A DNA stretch of 49,309 bases, taken from Ereboglobus sp. Its GTDB lineage: Bacteria > Verrucomicrobiota > Verrucomicrobiia > Opitutales > Opitutaceae. How positions within the stretch are numbered: the stretch's first letter is position 1; each line of letters starts with the position of its first letter. The notes beneath the pieces are model-generated. The model was not told where the DNA came from, searched no databases, and saw only the letters and a list, made by a program, of their open reading frames with translations. The stretch is taken from positions 1 through 49,309 of the forward strand of contig JARKRC010000036.1 of assembly GCA_029974595.1 (NCBI GenBank). Direction: 5' to 3'. The position numbers and the translations under genes were made by a program. Of the stretch, positions 26,135-33,061 are shown piece by piece.

Positions 26135-27235
26135 TTACTTCGCGCCGAGCTGCTTCATGATTTCGCCGGTGAGTTTTTGCACTAAGGCTTCGATCTCGGG
26201 ATTTGCATTGGGCTCGGCGGGCGTGGCGTCGGGAACCTGACACACCACGCCGGGACGGAACTCGCTGTTGTCGCAGAGTTCGCACTCCTTCAGGCCCTCG
26301 CGATTGTCGGGCATGCCGAGCGATTTGCGGATTTTGATGAACTCGCGCGCATTCGCGCCGCCCACGCCTTCGCCGAGCGGCGCGCCCAGTTGCGAGGCGA
26401 TCCACACGGTCTGGCAATAGGCGTCGGCGTTTTCCATTTTCCAATACGCGTCCTCGATGTCTTTGCCCCACGTGATGACACCGTGGTTGGCGAGGAGGAC
26501 GCACTGGTTGTCCTTGCCGACTTCGCCAACCGTGTCGGCCATTTGCGTCGAGCCCGGCGTTTCGTAGCGGGCGATGGCGATTTTGCCGAGGAAGATGTCG
26601 GCCTCGGGAATGAGGCAGGTGGGCGGCTGCACTTTCGCGACGGCGAACGCCGTGGCGTGCGGCGGGTGCGCATGGCAGCAGGATTTGCAGAGGGGCTGGC
26701 GTTTCATGATCGCGATATGGGTCATGCATTCGCTGGTGCGTTTGCGCGCGCCGGCGAGTTGTTTGCCTTCCATGTCAACGAGACAGATGTCCTCCACTGT
26801 CATGAAGCCTTTGGAAATGAGCGTGGGCGTGCAGAGGACGAGATTGTCGCCGACGCGGACGGTGAGATTGCCGCCGTTGCCGTCGGTGTAATTGCGAGCC
26901 CACATGCGCTGGCCGATATCGACCATGCGGTGCTTGATGGCGACGATGGCGGGGGAGTTGAAAAACGCGGCGATGGCCTCGGGCGTCTTCGGGTCGGAGC
27001 CGGGGGTCCACTTGTATTCGTAATCGGGCACGACGGGTTCATATTTTTTGCCGGGAAGTCCGGCGACGGGCGCAAAGCCGGAGGATGCGGGCACGGCTGA
27101 TTTGATGGAGAGCTTGGACTGGCCGTGGTCGCGGAGATAATCCTGCGCGCCGGGTGTGAGGCGGGCATCAGCCGGAACGGGCTGGCCGTTGCGAATGAGT
27201 TTCTCGACGTCGCGTGCTGTGAGGAATTGAGACAT
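26135..27235 (-). CDS. Microcompartment class II aldolase (fuculose/rhamnulose-phosphate type)
   Basis: A 366-aa enzyme. The core has class II aldolase metal ligands in CCHAHPPHATAFAV (H-x-H) and LLANHGVITWG (third H), preceded by NYTDGNGGNLTVRVGDN. Family members cleave L-fuculose- or L-rhamnulose-1-phosphate to DHAP and lactaldehyde. The N-terminal helix MSQFLTARDVEKLIRNGQ, before a variable linker, and the C-terminal helix NPEIEALVQKLTGEIMKQLG are amphipathic and look like encapsulation peptides, so the enzyme is probably cargo of the compartment. Last gene of the operon; the REPtron follows. Which sugar phosphate it cleaves cannot be read from the sequence. Confidence 0.93.
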   Translation of the reverse strand: MSQFLTARDVEKLIRNGQPVPADARLTPGAQDYLRDHGQSKLSIKSAVPASSGFAPVAGLPGKKYEPVVPDYEYKWTPGSDPKTPEAIAAFFNSPAIVAIKHRMVDIGQRMWARNYTDGNGGNLTVRVGDNLVLCTPTLISKGFMTVEDICLVDMEGKQLAGARKRTSECMTHIAIMKRQPLCKSCCHAHPPHATAFAVAKVQPPTCLIPEADIFLGKIAIARYETPGSTQMADTVGEVGKDNQCVLLANHGVITWGKDIEDAYWKMENADAYCQTVWIASQLGAPLGEGVGGANAREFIKIRKSLGMPDNREGLKECELCDNSEFRPGVVCQVPDATPAEPNANPEIEALVQKLTGEIMKQLGAK

Positions 27236-27244
27236 GGTGGGAAA

Positions 27245-27367
27245 GTAGGAAGTAGGAATTAGGAATTAAGAAGTAGGCGCTGCCGCGCCGGTGGTTTGGC
27301 TGGTGATGTTGGTTTTTTGAAAATGTGAGAGTTGGGTCGGTCGGTTTGTTTTCTTAAATCTTAATTC
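27245..27367. repeat. Intercistronic inverted repeat (aldolase / BMC-P)
   Basis: A purine-rich arm (aagtaggaagtaggaattag onward to 27276) and a degenerate partner (cttaaatcttaattct, ending 27367) flank a GC-rich centre. The right arm runs over the stop codon of the upstream pentamer gene. Same family as 27695-27866 and 32256-32370. Confidence 0.55.
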
Positions 27368-27687
27368 TGCTTGGGCGGGTTGTAGTCGATCTGGTCAACG
27401 ATGCAGGCGATGTAGGCGTCAACCGGGGCGTCGGCGGTGAAGGGCGCGGCGGCTTCGGCGCCTTCGGTGAAGCCGACGATGTGGCCGATGTCCGCGCCGA
27501 GCTGGTCGTAGGCGATGAGCGTGTTCACCTTGGCAAGTTTTGGCGGTTGGGGCGCGACGAGTTTTTTTCCGGAAAGCGCGGTGAGATCGGCGCGTGCGAG
27601 CGGCTGCACGAGCAGAAGCCGCCCGCCTTTGTAGGCGGGTTCCTGAAGCGTCATGGTGACGCGGCCGATGACAGTGCCGAGGCGCAT
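27361..27687 (-). CDS. BMC-P pentameric vertex protein (EutN/CcmL family) 1
   Basis: A 108-aa protein. MRLGTVIGRVTMTLQEPAYK is the typical first strand of EutN/CcmL, then GGRLLLVQPL, the LIAYDQLGADIGHIVGFTEG loop, and the final DAYIACIVDQIDY strand. Five subunits cap a vertex of the shell. It is the longest of the three pentamer paralogues here; planctomycete/verrucomicrobial compartments typically encode three. The last residues and the stop run into the intercistronic repeat. Confidence 0.93.
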   Translation of the reverse strand: MRLGTVIGRVTMTLQEPAYKGGRLLLVQPLARADLTALSGKKLVAPQPPKLAKVNTLIAYDQLGADIGHIVGFTEGAEAAAPFTADAPVDAYIACIVDQIDYNPPKQN

Positions 27688-27694
27688 GGTGGGA

Positions 27695-27866
27695 AAATTA
27701 AGAATTAAGAATTATGAATTAAGAAGTGGGGGCCTCCCGGCCCCGACAGCGCGCGGCATGGCCGCGCAGAAAATGTGGTGGAAAGGTGTCATGGTGTTTA
27801 TGTGTTTATCGGCGCGGGAGCGCCGGCTGTTACTTCTTACTTCTTAATTCTTACTTCTTAATTTCC
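27695..27866. repeat. Long intercistronic hairpin (BMC-P 1 / BMC-P 2)
   Basis: The left arm, around aagaattaagaattatgaat, and the right arm, ttacttcttacttcttaatt, pair imperfectly over about 30 bp. The enclosed loop has its own GC hairpins (gggggcctcccggccccg, gcgcggcatggccgcgc). The right arm encodes the last codons and TAA stop of the upstream pentamer gene. Confidence 0.7.
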
Positions 27867-28126
27867 TTGGCGTCGTCCACGACGCCAAGGACGTGGTTGC
27901 GGAGGGGGCTGTGTTTGTCGCGCACGAGTTCGCGGGTGCGGGAGCCGTCGGTGCTGAGGAGGACGCGCTGGTGCAGCGCCGCGCCGAGGGTGTCGGTTGC
28001 GAGGATGGGCGCGCCGGTGTCGTTGCCGTTTTCGTCGAGCGGCTGGCATATGACGGTGCGCGTGCCGCGCATGCTGGGATGGCACGCGGGAGCGATGATG
28101 GTTCCGTCTATGCGGCAAAGATTCAT
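27851..28126 (-). CDS. BMC-P pentameric vertex protein 2
   Basis: A 91-aa EutN/CcmL protein: MNLCRIDGTIIAPACHPSMR, the RTVICQPLDENGNDTGAPIL strand with the conserved 'QPL' position, ATDTLGAALHQRVLLSTDGS, and the C-terminal VLGVVDDAKEI. Sequence identity with the other two is clearly low, so the three vertex proteins are old paralogues. The IKK tail is encoded by the repeat arm, so the C-terminus was reshaped by the repeat. It sits between two hairpins. Confidence 0.9.
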   Translation of the reverse strand: MNLCRIDGTIIAPACHPSMRGTRTVICQPLDENGNDTGAPILATDTLGAALHQRVLLSTDGSRTRELVRDKHSPLRNHVLGVVDDAKEIKK

Positions 28127-28132
28127 GATGGT

Positions 28133-28234
28133 ATTTTCGATTTTGGATTCTCGATTTTCGATTGGGGAGCTTCCGCTCCGGCTCGCTTTTCTTATCGCGC
28201 GGCAGCGCGTAATCGAAAATCGAGAATCGAAAAT
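28133..28234. repeat. Intercistronic hairpin (BMC-P 2 / aldehyde dehydrogenase)
   Basis: ATTCTCGATTTTCGATT (28147-28163) and its exact reverse complement (28211-28227) form a 17-bp perfect stem, extended imperfectly outward. A GC-rich loop holds GGAGCttccGCTCC. It ends 5 bp before the dehydrogenase stop codon. Confidence 0.8.
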
Positions 28235-28238
28235 TTTA

Positions 28239-29699
28239 TCAGTAGATTTTCAGCGCGTCCACGAGGACGCAGCGGCGGGTTCTTGTGAAGGTTTGCGGGT
28301 TGGTGATGCCTTCGCCGGTCGTGGTGGCGATGCTGTAGCTCAGATAGCCTTCGCCGCCAAGTCCGAGACCGGTCGTGCTGGGGCCGTTTTTCACGAAGAG
28401 CGTCGTGTCGAGTTCGCGGGCCATCTGCGTCATGCGATCGACGTTGAGGGAGTGGATGATTGCGGAATGCTTGTAGCCGTGCTCGGATTTTTTCGCGAGG
28501 GCGATGCCTTCTTCGATTGTTTTGACGCGGACGATGGGGAGCATCGGCATCATTTGCTCTTCCATCACGAAGGGATGGTCGGGATCAGTTTCGCCGAAGA
28601 GGAGCGGTGTGGCGTCGGGGAGATTCAGGCCGGCGCGCGAAGCGAGGACGCTGGCGTTTTTGCCGACGAGTTCGCGGTTGAGCACGGGATGCGAACAGCC
28701 GCCTGCGTCAGGTTTCATGGTGAAGACTTCCTTGGAGAGTTTTTCGATTTGCGCGGGGAGAAGGCGCACGGCCCCGGCTTTTTCAAGGGAGCGGACGAAG
28801 GCGTTGGCGACTTTGTCGAGGACGAAGACCTGTTTTTCGCCGATGCAGAGGAGGTTGTTGTCGAAGCCCGCGCCGTAGATGATGTCTTTCGCGGCTTTGT
28901 CGGTGCAGACGGTGTCGTCAACGAGGACAGGCGGGTTCCCGGGGCCGGCGCAGATGGCGCGCTTGCCGGATTTCATGGCGGCGTTCACGACGCCGGGGCC
29001 GCCGGTGACGACGAGGAGGTTGACGAGGGGCGATTTGCAGAGGGCGTCGAAGGATTCGAGCGTCGGTTTCTCGATGGTGCAGACGAGGTTTTCGATGCCG
29101 GTGGCGGCTTGGATGGCTTCGTTGTAGGTGCGGATGGCGAGGGCCGCGGAGCGCGCGCCGCCGGGGTGCGGGTTGAAGAGGATGGAGTTGCCGGCGGCGA
29201 CGGCGTTGATGATGTTGCCGGAGAGGGTGGGGACGGAGTGGGTGACGGGAAGGATGGCCGCGACGACGCCGAAGGGCGTGTATTCCTCGTGCATGAGGCC
29301 GTGGTCGCCGCTGAGTGCGTAAGGGCGTATCCATTCGACGCCGGGGACGAGCGGGACGAGGTGGAGCTTGGCGATTTTGTGTTCGAGGCGGCCGATCTTG
29401 GTTTCCTCGAACTCGAACTTGCCCCAGGCGTCGGCGTTGGCGATGGCGAGTTTCTTGACGATGTCGATGACTTGTTTGCGGGCGGCGACGCCCTTGGCGC
29501 GGAGTTGTTCGAAGGCTTTTTGCGCGGCGGCGGCGGCGGCCGGGACGTCCTGAAAGATGCCATGGCGCGGGCTGCTGGTCGCGGAGGAGCTGACAATCGC
29601 GGGCGCTGTGGCGGCGGGAGCGCCGCTGGCGCTGCGGATGTTGCGCACAACTTCGGAGACAATGGAGCGGACCAGATTTTCGTCTATTTGAAGAGCCAT
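28239..29699 (-). CDS. CoA-acylating aldehyde dehydrogenase (PduP/EutE-like, BMC cargo)
   Basis: A 486-aa enzyme that would oxidise lactaldehyde (or propanal/acetaldehyde) with NAD and CoA to the acyl-CoA. The catalytic Cys is C285 in GAGFDNNLLCIGEKQ, with the usual PduP-type context. The nucleotide-binding region has ILFNPHPGGARSAA and VVTGGPGVVNAAM, and the end has GLGGEGYLSYSIATTTGEGI. The N-terminal helix IDENLVRSIVSEVVRNIRS followed by an Ala/Pro linker is a classic encapsulation peptide, so it should lie inside the shell. It follows the GxxExxY module, which separates it from the upstream shell gene. Confidence 0.95.
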   Translation of the reverse strand: MALQIDENLVRSIVSEVVRNIRSASGAPAATAPAIVSSSATSSPRHGIFQDVPAAAAAAQKAFEQLRAKGVAARKQVIDIVKKLAIANADAWGKFEFEETKIGRLEHKIAKLHLVPLVPGVEWIRPYALSGDHGLMHEEYTPFGVVAAILPVTHSVPTLSGNIINAVAAGNSILFNPHPGGARSAALAIRTYNEAIQAATGIENLVCTIEKPTLESFDALCKSPLVNLLVVTGGPGVVNAAMKSGKRAICAGPGNPPVLVDDTVCTDKAAKDIIYGAGFDNNLLCIGEKQVFVLDKVANAFVRSLEKAGAVRLLPAQIEKLSKEVFTMKPDAGGCSHPVLNRELVGKNASVLASRAGLNLPDATPLLFGETDPDHPFVMEEQMMPMLPIVRVKTIEEGIALAKKSEHGYKHSAIIHSLNVDRMTQMARELDTTLFVKNGPSTTGLGLGGEGYLSYSIATTTGEGITNPQTFTRTRRCVLVDALKIY

Positions 29700-29738
29700 T
29701 GGAATCGTTGTTTTCGTTTAAGTTTTTAAGGGAGTTTT

Positions 29739-30230
29739 TTTAACCGCAGATGAACACAGATGGACGCAGATGTCGGAATTGTTGGCGCGGGTTTATCCGG
29801 CGGTTGCTGGCGTGAGGATAATGCGTTCCCACTCCAGCTTGGATTTCTTGAAATTGATGATGAGGCCCACAGGGAGGCGCGTGATGCGGAGGTAGTTGAT
29901 CATCTGGCCGCGTTCTTGATCGGTGATTCGGTCGATGACTTTGGTGTCAATGATAATGCTGTCGTAAACGATGAGGTCGGGAATGTATTCAGCTATCCGG
30001 ACGTCTTTATAAATAACGGGAAATATTTTTTGCTGATTGCAGGGGATGTTTCGAAGTTTGAACTCTACAACCAAGGCGTTCTCGTAGGGTTTTTCGTGAA
30101 GGCCGTGACCGAGCAGATTGAGCACTTCCATCGCGCAGCCTATGATTTCATAGGTTTCTTTTTGGCCGCTTTGTTTTGCGGTTTGGATGGTTTGATTATC
30201 TGCGTCCATCTGTGTTCATCTGCGGTTAAA
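29739..30230. mobile_element. Putative minimal mobile module with 33-bp perfect inverted ends
   Basis: 29739-29771 and 30198-30230 are exact reverse complements over 33 bp (left end TTTAACCGCAGATGAACACA). They enclose a single gene of the GxxExxY family that fills the 492-bp unit. The right inverted end contains that gene's start codon. It splits the otherwise compact microcompartment operon between a shell gene and the dehydrogenase gene. No target-site duplication was recognised. The inverted ends and position are seen; mobility is inferred. Confidence 0.65.
29793..30209 (-). CDS. GxxExxY protein, PD-(D/E)XK nuclease-like
   Basis: A 138-aa protein. The family motif is G36-LH-E39-KP-Y42 (GHGLHEKPYENALVVEF). 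A nuclease-type core follows, IPDLIVYDSIIIDTKVID, i.e. P77-D78, nine residues, then D88-T-K90, which fits PD-x(n)-(D/E)xK. The C-terminal INFKKSKLEWERI is also typical. The family is widespread in repeat-rich genomes and its role is not settled. Its N-terminal MDAD comes from the right inverted end, so the gene and the ends form one unit. It has no evident function in the microcompartment and reads with the operon. Confidence 0.88.
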   Translation of the reverse strand: MDADNQTIQTAKQSGQKETYEIIGCAMEVLNLLGHGLHEKPYENALVVEFKLRNIPCNQQKIFPVIYKDVRIAEYIPDLIVYDSIIIDTKVIDRITDQERGQMINYLRITRLPVGLIINFKKSKLEWERIILTPATAG

Positions 30231-30244
30231 CACGGCTTGGAAAA

Positions 30245-30544
30245 CTAGGCTGCGCGCTTGCCCAGCACCTCGACGGTATCGACGAGGCCGACGACGGCGG
30301 CGTCGATGGGGAGGGCTTTCATGCCGGCGGCCATGCGCGCGCTGCTGCCCTGGCAGAAGAGGACGAGATCGCCCATGCCGGCGCCGAGGGCGTCAACCGC
30401 CACGACGGTGCTGCCGCCGGGCTTGAGTTGGGCGGGGTTCGCTTCGTCGGGAAACATCGGGCGAAGGACCAGGAGTTTGCGGCCTTTCATGGTTTCGTCT
30501 TTTTTGGTGGAAACCACGGAGCCTATGACGCGGGCGAGAAACAT
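30245..30544 (-). CDS. BMC-P pentameric vertex protein 3
   Basis: A 99-aa EutN/CcmL protein: MFLARVIGSVVSTKKDETMK, GRKLLVLRPMFPDE, and the most canonical loop VVAVDALGAGMGDLVLFCQG, SSARMA (as in EutN/CcmL), ending AVVGLVDTVEVL. I chose ATG 30544 rather than the longer frame, since upstream residues translate an intercistronic repeat. This is the closest of the three to classical EutN/CcmL. It lies 15 bp downstream of the right end of the GxxExxY module. Confidence 0.95.
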   Translation of the reverse strand: MFLARVIGSVVSTKKDETMKGRKLLVLRPMFPDEANPAQLKPGGSTVVAVDALGAGMGDLVLFCQGSSARMAAGMKALPIDAAVVGLVDTVEVLGKRAA

Positions 30545-30547
30545 GGT

Positions 30548-30586
30548 GAGAAGAAGTAGCGAGTAGTGAGTAGCGAGTAGGGCGCG
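30548..30586. repeat. Purine-rich direct-repeat patch between BMC-P 3 and BMC-H 3
   Basis: gaagtagcgagtagtgagta followed by another gcgagtag unit is built of 'gtagYgagta' units. It is similar in style to the arms of the other intercistronic repeats but without a clear second arm. Confidence 0.5.
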
Positions 30587-30667
30587 GCATTGGATGCGCG
30601 CGCCCGTTGGCTGACGGGTCAGGCAGGCCGGGAGCCTGCGCTGGGACGGCACGCGTGCGCCGTCGTG

Positions 30668-30961
30668 TTATTTTTTTGCGGCGGCGGCTTTCGGGAGCAC
30701 GGCGGCGACGTCTTCGTGGGGACGGGCGATGACTTGCACGCTGACGACTTCGCCGTAGGTGCGGGCCGCGGCGGAGCCGGCCTCGGTCGCGGCCTTGACG
30801 GCGGCAACGTCGCCGGTGATGACGGCGGTCACGAGCGCGTTGCCGACTTGTTTCATCGGGCCGACGAGCGTAACGTTGGCGGATTTGAGCATCGCGTCCA
30901 CACCGGCGACGAGCGCGGTGAGGCCACGGGTTTCGAGGAGTCCAAGGGCGGATTGTGCCAT
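30668..30961 (-). CDS. BMC-H hexameric shell protein 3
   Basis: A 97-aa single BMC domain: [20 protein letters not shown] (usual 'ALG-E-RG' start), [20 protein letters not shown], the pore loop [20 protein letters not shown], and [18 protein letters not shown] followed by an Ala/Lys tail. Hexamers tile the facets. The pore loop reads V-G-N-A instead of the common I-G-G/S-G, which should change the central pore. It lies between the kinase gene and BMC-P 3. Confidence 0.95.
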   Translation of the reverse strand: MAQSALGLLETRGLTALVAGVDAMLKSANVTLVGPMKQVGNALVTAVITGDVAAVKAATEAGSAAARTYGEVVSVQVIARPHEDVAAVLPKAAAAKK

Positions 30962-31053
30962 GATGTTTTTTAGGTGGGTTGAGTGTTGGTGGTTGTGGTT
31001 GAAGAGAGTGTGGCGCGGGCGACTTAGGTCGATTTAAGTCGATGTGAGTCGAT

Positions 31054-32250
31054 TTAAGTCGTGGATGCCTTTTCGAGCGAAGCGATCAGCCGCGCGGTTT
31101 CGCGGGCGACGACGAGTTCTTCGTTGGCCGGGATGACGAGGACTTGCGTGCGCGAATCGGAGGCGGCGAGGTTTTGCTCGGGGGAGCCTGCGGCGTTTTT
31201 GGCGGGGTCGAGCGCGAGGCCGAGCCCGGCGAGGTTTTCGCACACGGCGGCGCGGAGCCATGCGTTGTTTTCGCCGATGCCGGCGGTGAAAACGAGCGCG
31301 TCGCAGCCGCCCATCTCCACCCAGAAGGCGCCGATCCAGTGACGTATTGATTTTATGAATACATCGATCGCAAGCTGCGCGCGGGCGTCGCCCTTGTCGG
31401 CGGCGGTTTTGATGTCGCGCAGGTCGTTGCTGATGCCGGAGAGACCGAGAAGGCCGGATTCTTTGGAGAGTTGTTTCTCGGCGTCGGCGAGGGAGAGGCC
31501 GAGGCGGCGCATCGCGCAGGGAATCCCGGCGGAGTCGAGGTCGCCGACGCGGTTGTTTTGCGGAAGGCCGGATTGCGGGCTCAAGCCCATGCTGGCGCCG
31601 ATCGCGACGCCGTCGCGGATGCCGGTCACGGAGCTGGAGCCGCCGAGGTGGCAGGAAATCACGCGGAATGGGGAATGCGGAGTGCGGGATGCGGAATGGT
31701 TTGGATCCGCGATATAAAGGTTGCGGGCGCGTTCGGCGATGTCGGCGCGGCCGAGGAGATCGGCGCTGCGTTCGGCGACGAACTTGTGGCTCGCGCCGTG
31801 AAAACCGTAGCGGCGGATGCCGGCTTGATACCACGTTTCTGGGACGGCGTAGCGGTGCGCGCTTGGGGGCACCCATTGGTAGAAGGCGGTCTCGAAGAGC
31901 GCGACGCGAGGCACGTTGGGAAGGCGTTCGCGGAAGGTGCGGATGCCGGCCGCGTAGGGCGGATTGTGCGCGGGCGCGAGGTCGGCGGTGTCGAGGAGCG
32001 CCTGCTCGACTTTTTCGTCGGCAAGGAGGCAGCCGGTGATGCCGCCGCCGAGCACGGTTTTGAAGCCGACGGCGTCGATGGTCCCGTGTCCGGCGGAGGC
32101 GAGCTCGTCCATCGCTTGGTCGATGACCGCGCCGTAGTCGGTGACGCGTTCAAAACCGCCGCGCGCGAGCATGTCGGCGCGTTCGCCTTCGATGCGATAA
32201 AGGCGGTATTTGAACGAGGTGGAACCGAGATTGGCGACGAGGACGCGCAT
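31054..32250 (-). CDS. Acetate/propionate-kinase family kinase of the microcompartment operon
   Basis: A 398-aa ASKHA kinase: N-terminal ANLGSTSFKYRLYRI, HNPPYAAGI, VALFETAFYQWVPP, RRYGFHGASHKFVAE, the HLGGSSSVTGIRDGVAIGAS phosphate-binding region, and FTAGIGENNAWLRAAV. It would convert the acyl-phosphate made by PduL (lactyl-, acetyl- or propionyl-phosphate) to the acid with ATP formation. It is divergent from housekeeping AckA (NLGSTS for N-GSSS), as expected for the compartment-linked form. An insert of about 14 residues (around 182-196, HSASRTPHSPFR) is encoded by a repeat patch and sits just before the conserved VISCHLGG strand; whether activity survives is unknown. Confidence 0.9.
   Translation of the reverse strand: MRVLVANLGSTSFKYRLYRIEGERADMLARGGFERVTDYGAVIDQAMDELASAGHGTIDAVGFKTVLGGGITGCLLADEKVEQALLDTADLAPAHNPPYAAGIRTFRERLPNVPRVALFETAFYQWVPPSAHRYAVPETWYQAGIRRYGFHGASHKFVAERSADLLGRADIAERARNLYIADPNHSASRTPHSPFRVISCHLGGSSSVTGIRDGVAIGASMGLSPQSGLPQNNRVGDLDSAGIPCAMRRLGLSLADAEKQLSKESGLLGLSGISNDLRDIKTAADKGDARAQLAIDVFIKSIRHWIGAFWVEMGGCDALVFTAGIGENNAWLRAAVCENLAGLGLALDPAKNAAGSPEQNLAASDSRTQVLVIPANEELVVARETARLIASLEKASTT
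31663..31699. repeat. Short repeat inserted in the kinase coding region
   Basis: gcggaatggggaatgcggag, then tgcgggatgcggaatgg, is made of 'ggaatgcgg' units and preserves the reading frame. A related patch at 33747-33780 lies upstream of the PduL start. Confidence 0.65.
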
Positions 32251-32255
32251 GGCGG

Positions 32256-32370
32256 AAAAGTAGGAAGTAGAAATTAGGAATTAGAAAGTGGGAGCTGCCG
32301 CTCCGCTTGTGCGGTTGGCGCGGTAGCGCCTTCTGAACTTTCTAATTTTTAATTCCTACTTCTTAATTTG
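32256..32370. repeat. Long intercistronic hairpin (kinase / BMC-H 2)
   Basis: The left arm (starting aagtaggaagtagaaattag, ending at 32290) and the right arm (actttctaatttttaattcc onward to 32370) pair over about 30 bp with a few mismatches. The loop contains gagctgccgctc and ggcgcggtagcgcc hairpins. It starts 6 bp upstream of the kinase start codon and would be transcribed in the operon mRNA. Confidence 0.75.
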
Positions 32371-32374
32371 TTTT

Positions 32375-32653
32375 TCAGGCGACCCACTTGCCGAGGACGG
32401 CGATGTCTTCGTGGGGGCGCGGGATGACCTGGACGGCGACGATGTCGCCGACGCGGCGGGCGGCTTCGGCGCCGGCGTCGATAGCGGCCTTGAGGGCCGC
32501 GACATCGCCGCGGAAAAAGGCCGCGACGTGACCGGAGCCGATGGCTTCGTAGCCGGTCATGGTGACGTTGGCGGCTTTGAGGGCGGCGTCCGCAGCTTCG
32601 ATGAGCGTGCAGAATCCCTTGGTTTCAATCATACCGAGTGCTTCTTGTGCCAT
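32375..32653 (-). CDS. BMC-H hexameric shell protein 2
   Basis: A 92-aa single BMC domain: [40 protein letters not shown], the pore loop [20 protein letters not shown], and [21 protein letters not shown] histidine directly after the GSG pore turn is unusual and would line or flank the pore. It lies 53 bp downstream of BMC-H 1, so both are made from the front of the operon, as expected for the major facet proteins. Confidence 0.95.
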   Translation of the reverse strand: MAQEALGMIETKGFCTLIEAADAALKAANVTMTGYEAIGSGHVAAFFRGDVAALKAAIDAGAEAARRVGDIVAVQVIPRPHEDIAVLGKWVA

Positions 32654-32706
32654 GGTGATAAAAGAGTTTAAGTTGGGAGTTTAAGTTTAAGTGGGAGGCG
32701 CGCGCC

Positions 32707-32976
32707 TTAGATGCCGAATTGCTTGAGGAGTTCGGCGTGCGGACGGGCGATGACGTGGGCGCAGACGAGTTCGCCGACTTGCTTGGCGGCATCGGCTCCG
32801 GCATCGACGGCGGCTTTCACGCTGCCGACGTCGCCTTTGACGAGGACGGTGACGAGGCCACCGCCGATTTGCACTTGCTTGACGAGCGTGACGCCCGCCG
32901 CCTTGACCATCGCGTCGCTGGCCTGGACCGCGCCGACGTAGCCTTTGGTTTCAATCATTCCGAGAGATTCGCTCAT
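32707..32976 (-). CDS. BMC-H hexameric shell protein 1
   Basis: An 89-aa single BMC domain: [40 protein letters not shown], pore loop [20 protein letters not shown], and [20 protein letters not shown]. It has the most conventional pore of the three (I-G-G-G) and is probably the main facet tile. Second gene of the operon, 85 bp after pduL. Confidence 0.95.
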   Translation of the reverse strand: MSESLGMIETKGYVGAVQASDAMVKAAGVTLVKQVQIGGGLVTVLVKGDVGSVKAAVDAGADAAKQVGELVCAHVIARPHAELLKQFGI

Positions 32977-33061
32977 GGGATGTGTTTTGTTTTTAGGTTT
33001 GGGTTGTTGTGGTTGATGACGTTGGTGGTTTGGGAAAAATCAGGAAGAGCGAGGGGCTTTC

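Noticed and set aside
25511-26185. Plus-strand open frame across the RAYT gene
   Set aside because: Antisense to the RAYT gene and running into the palindromes; the HUH protein on the minus strand explains the region.
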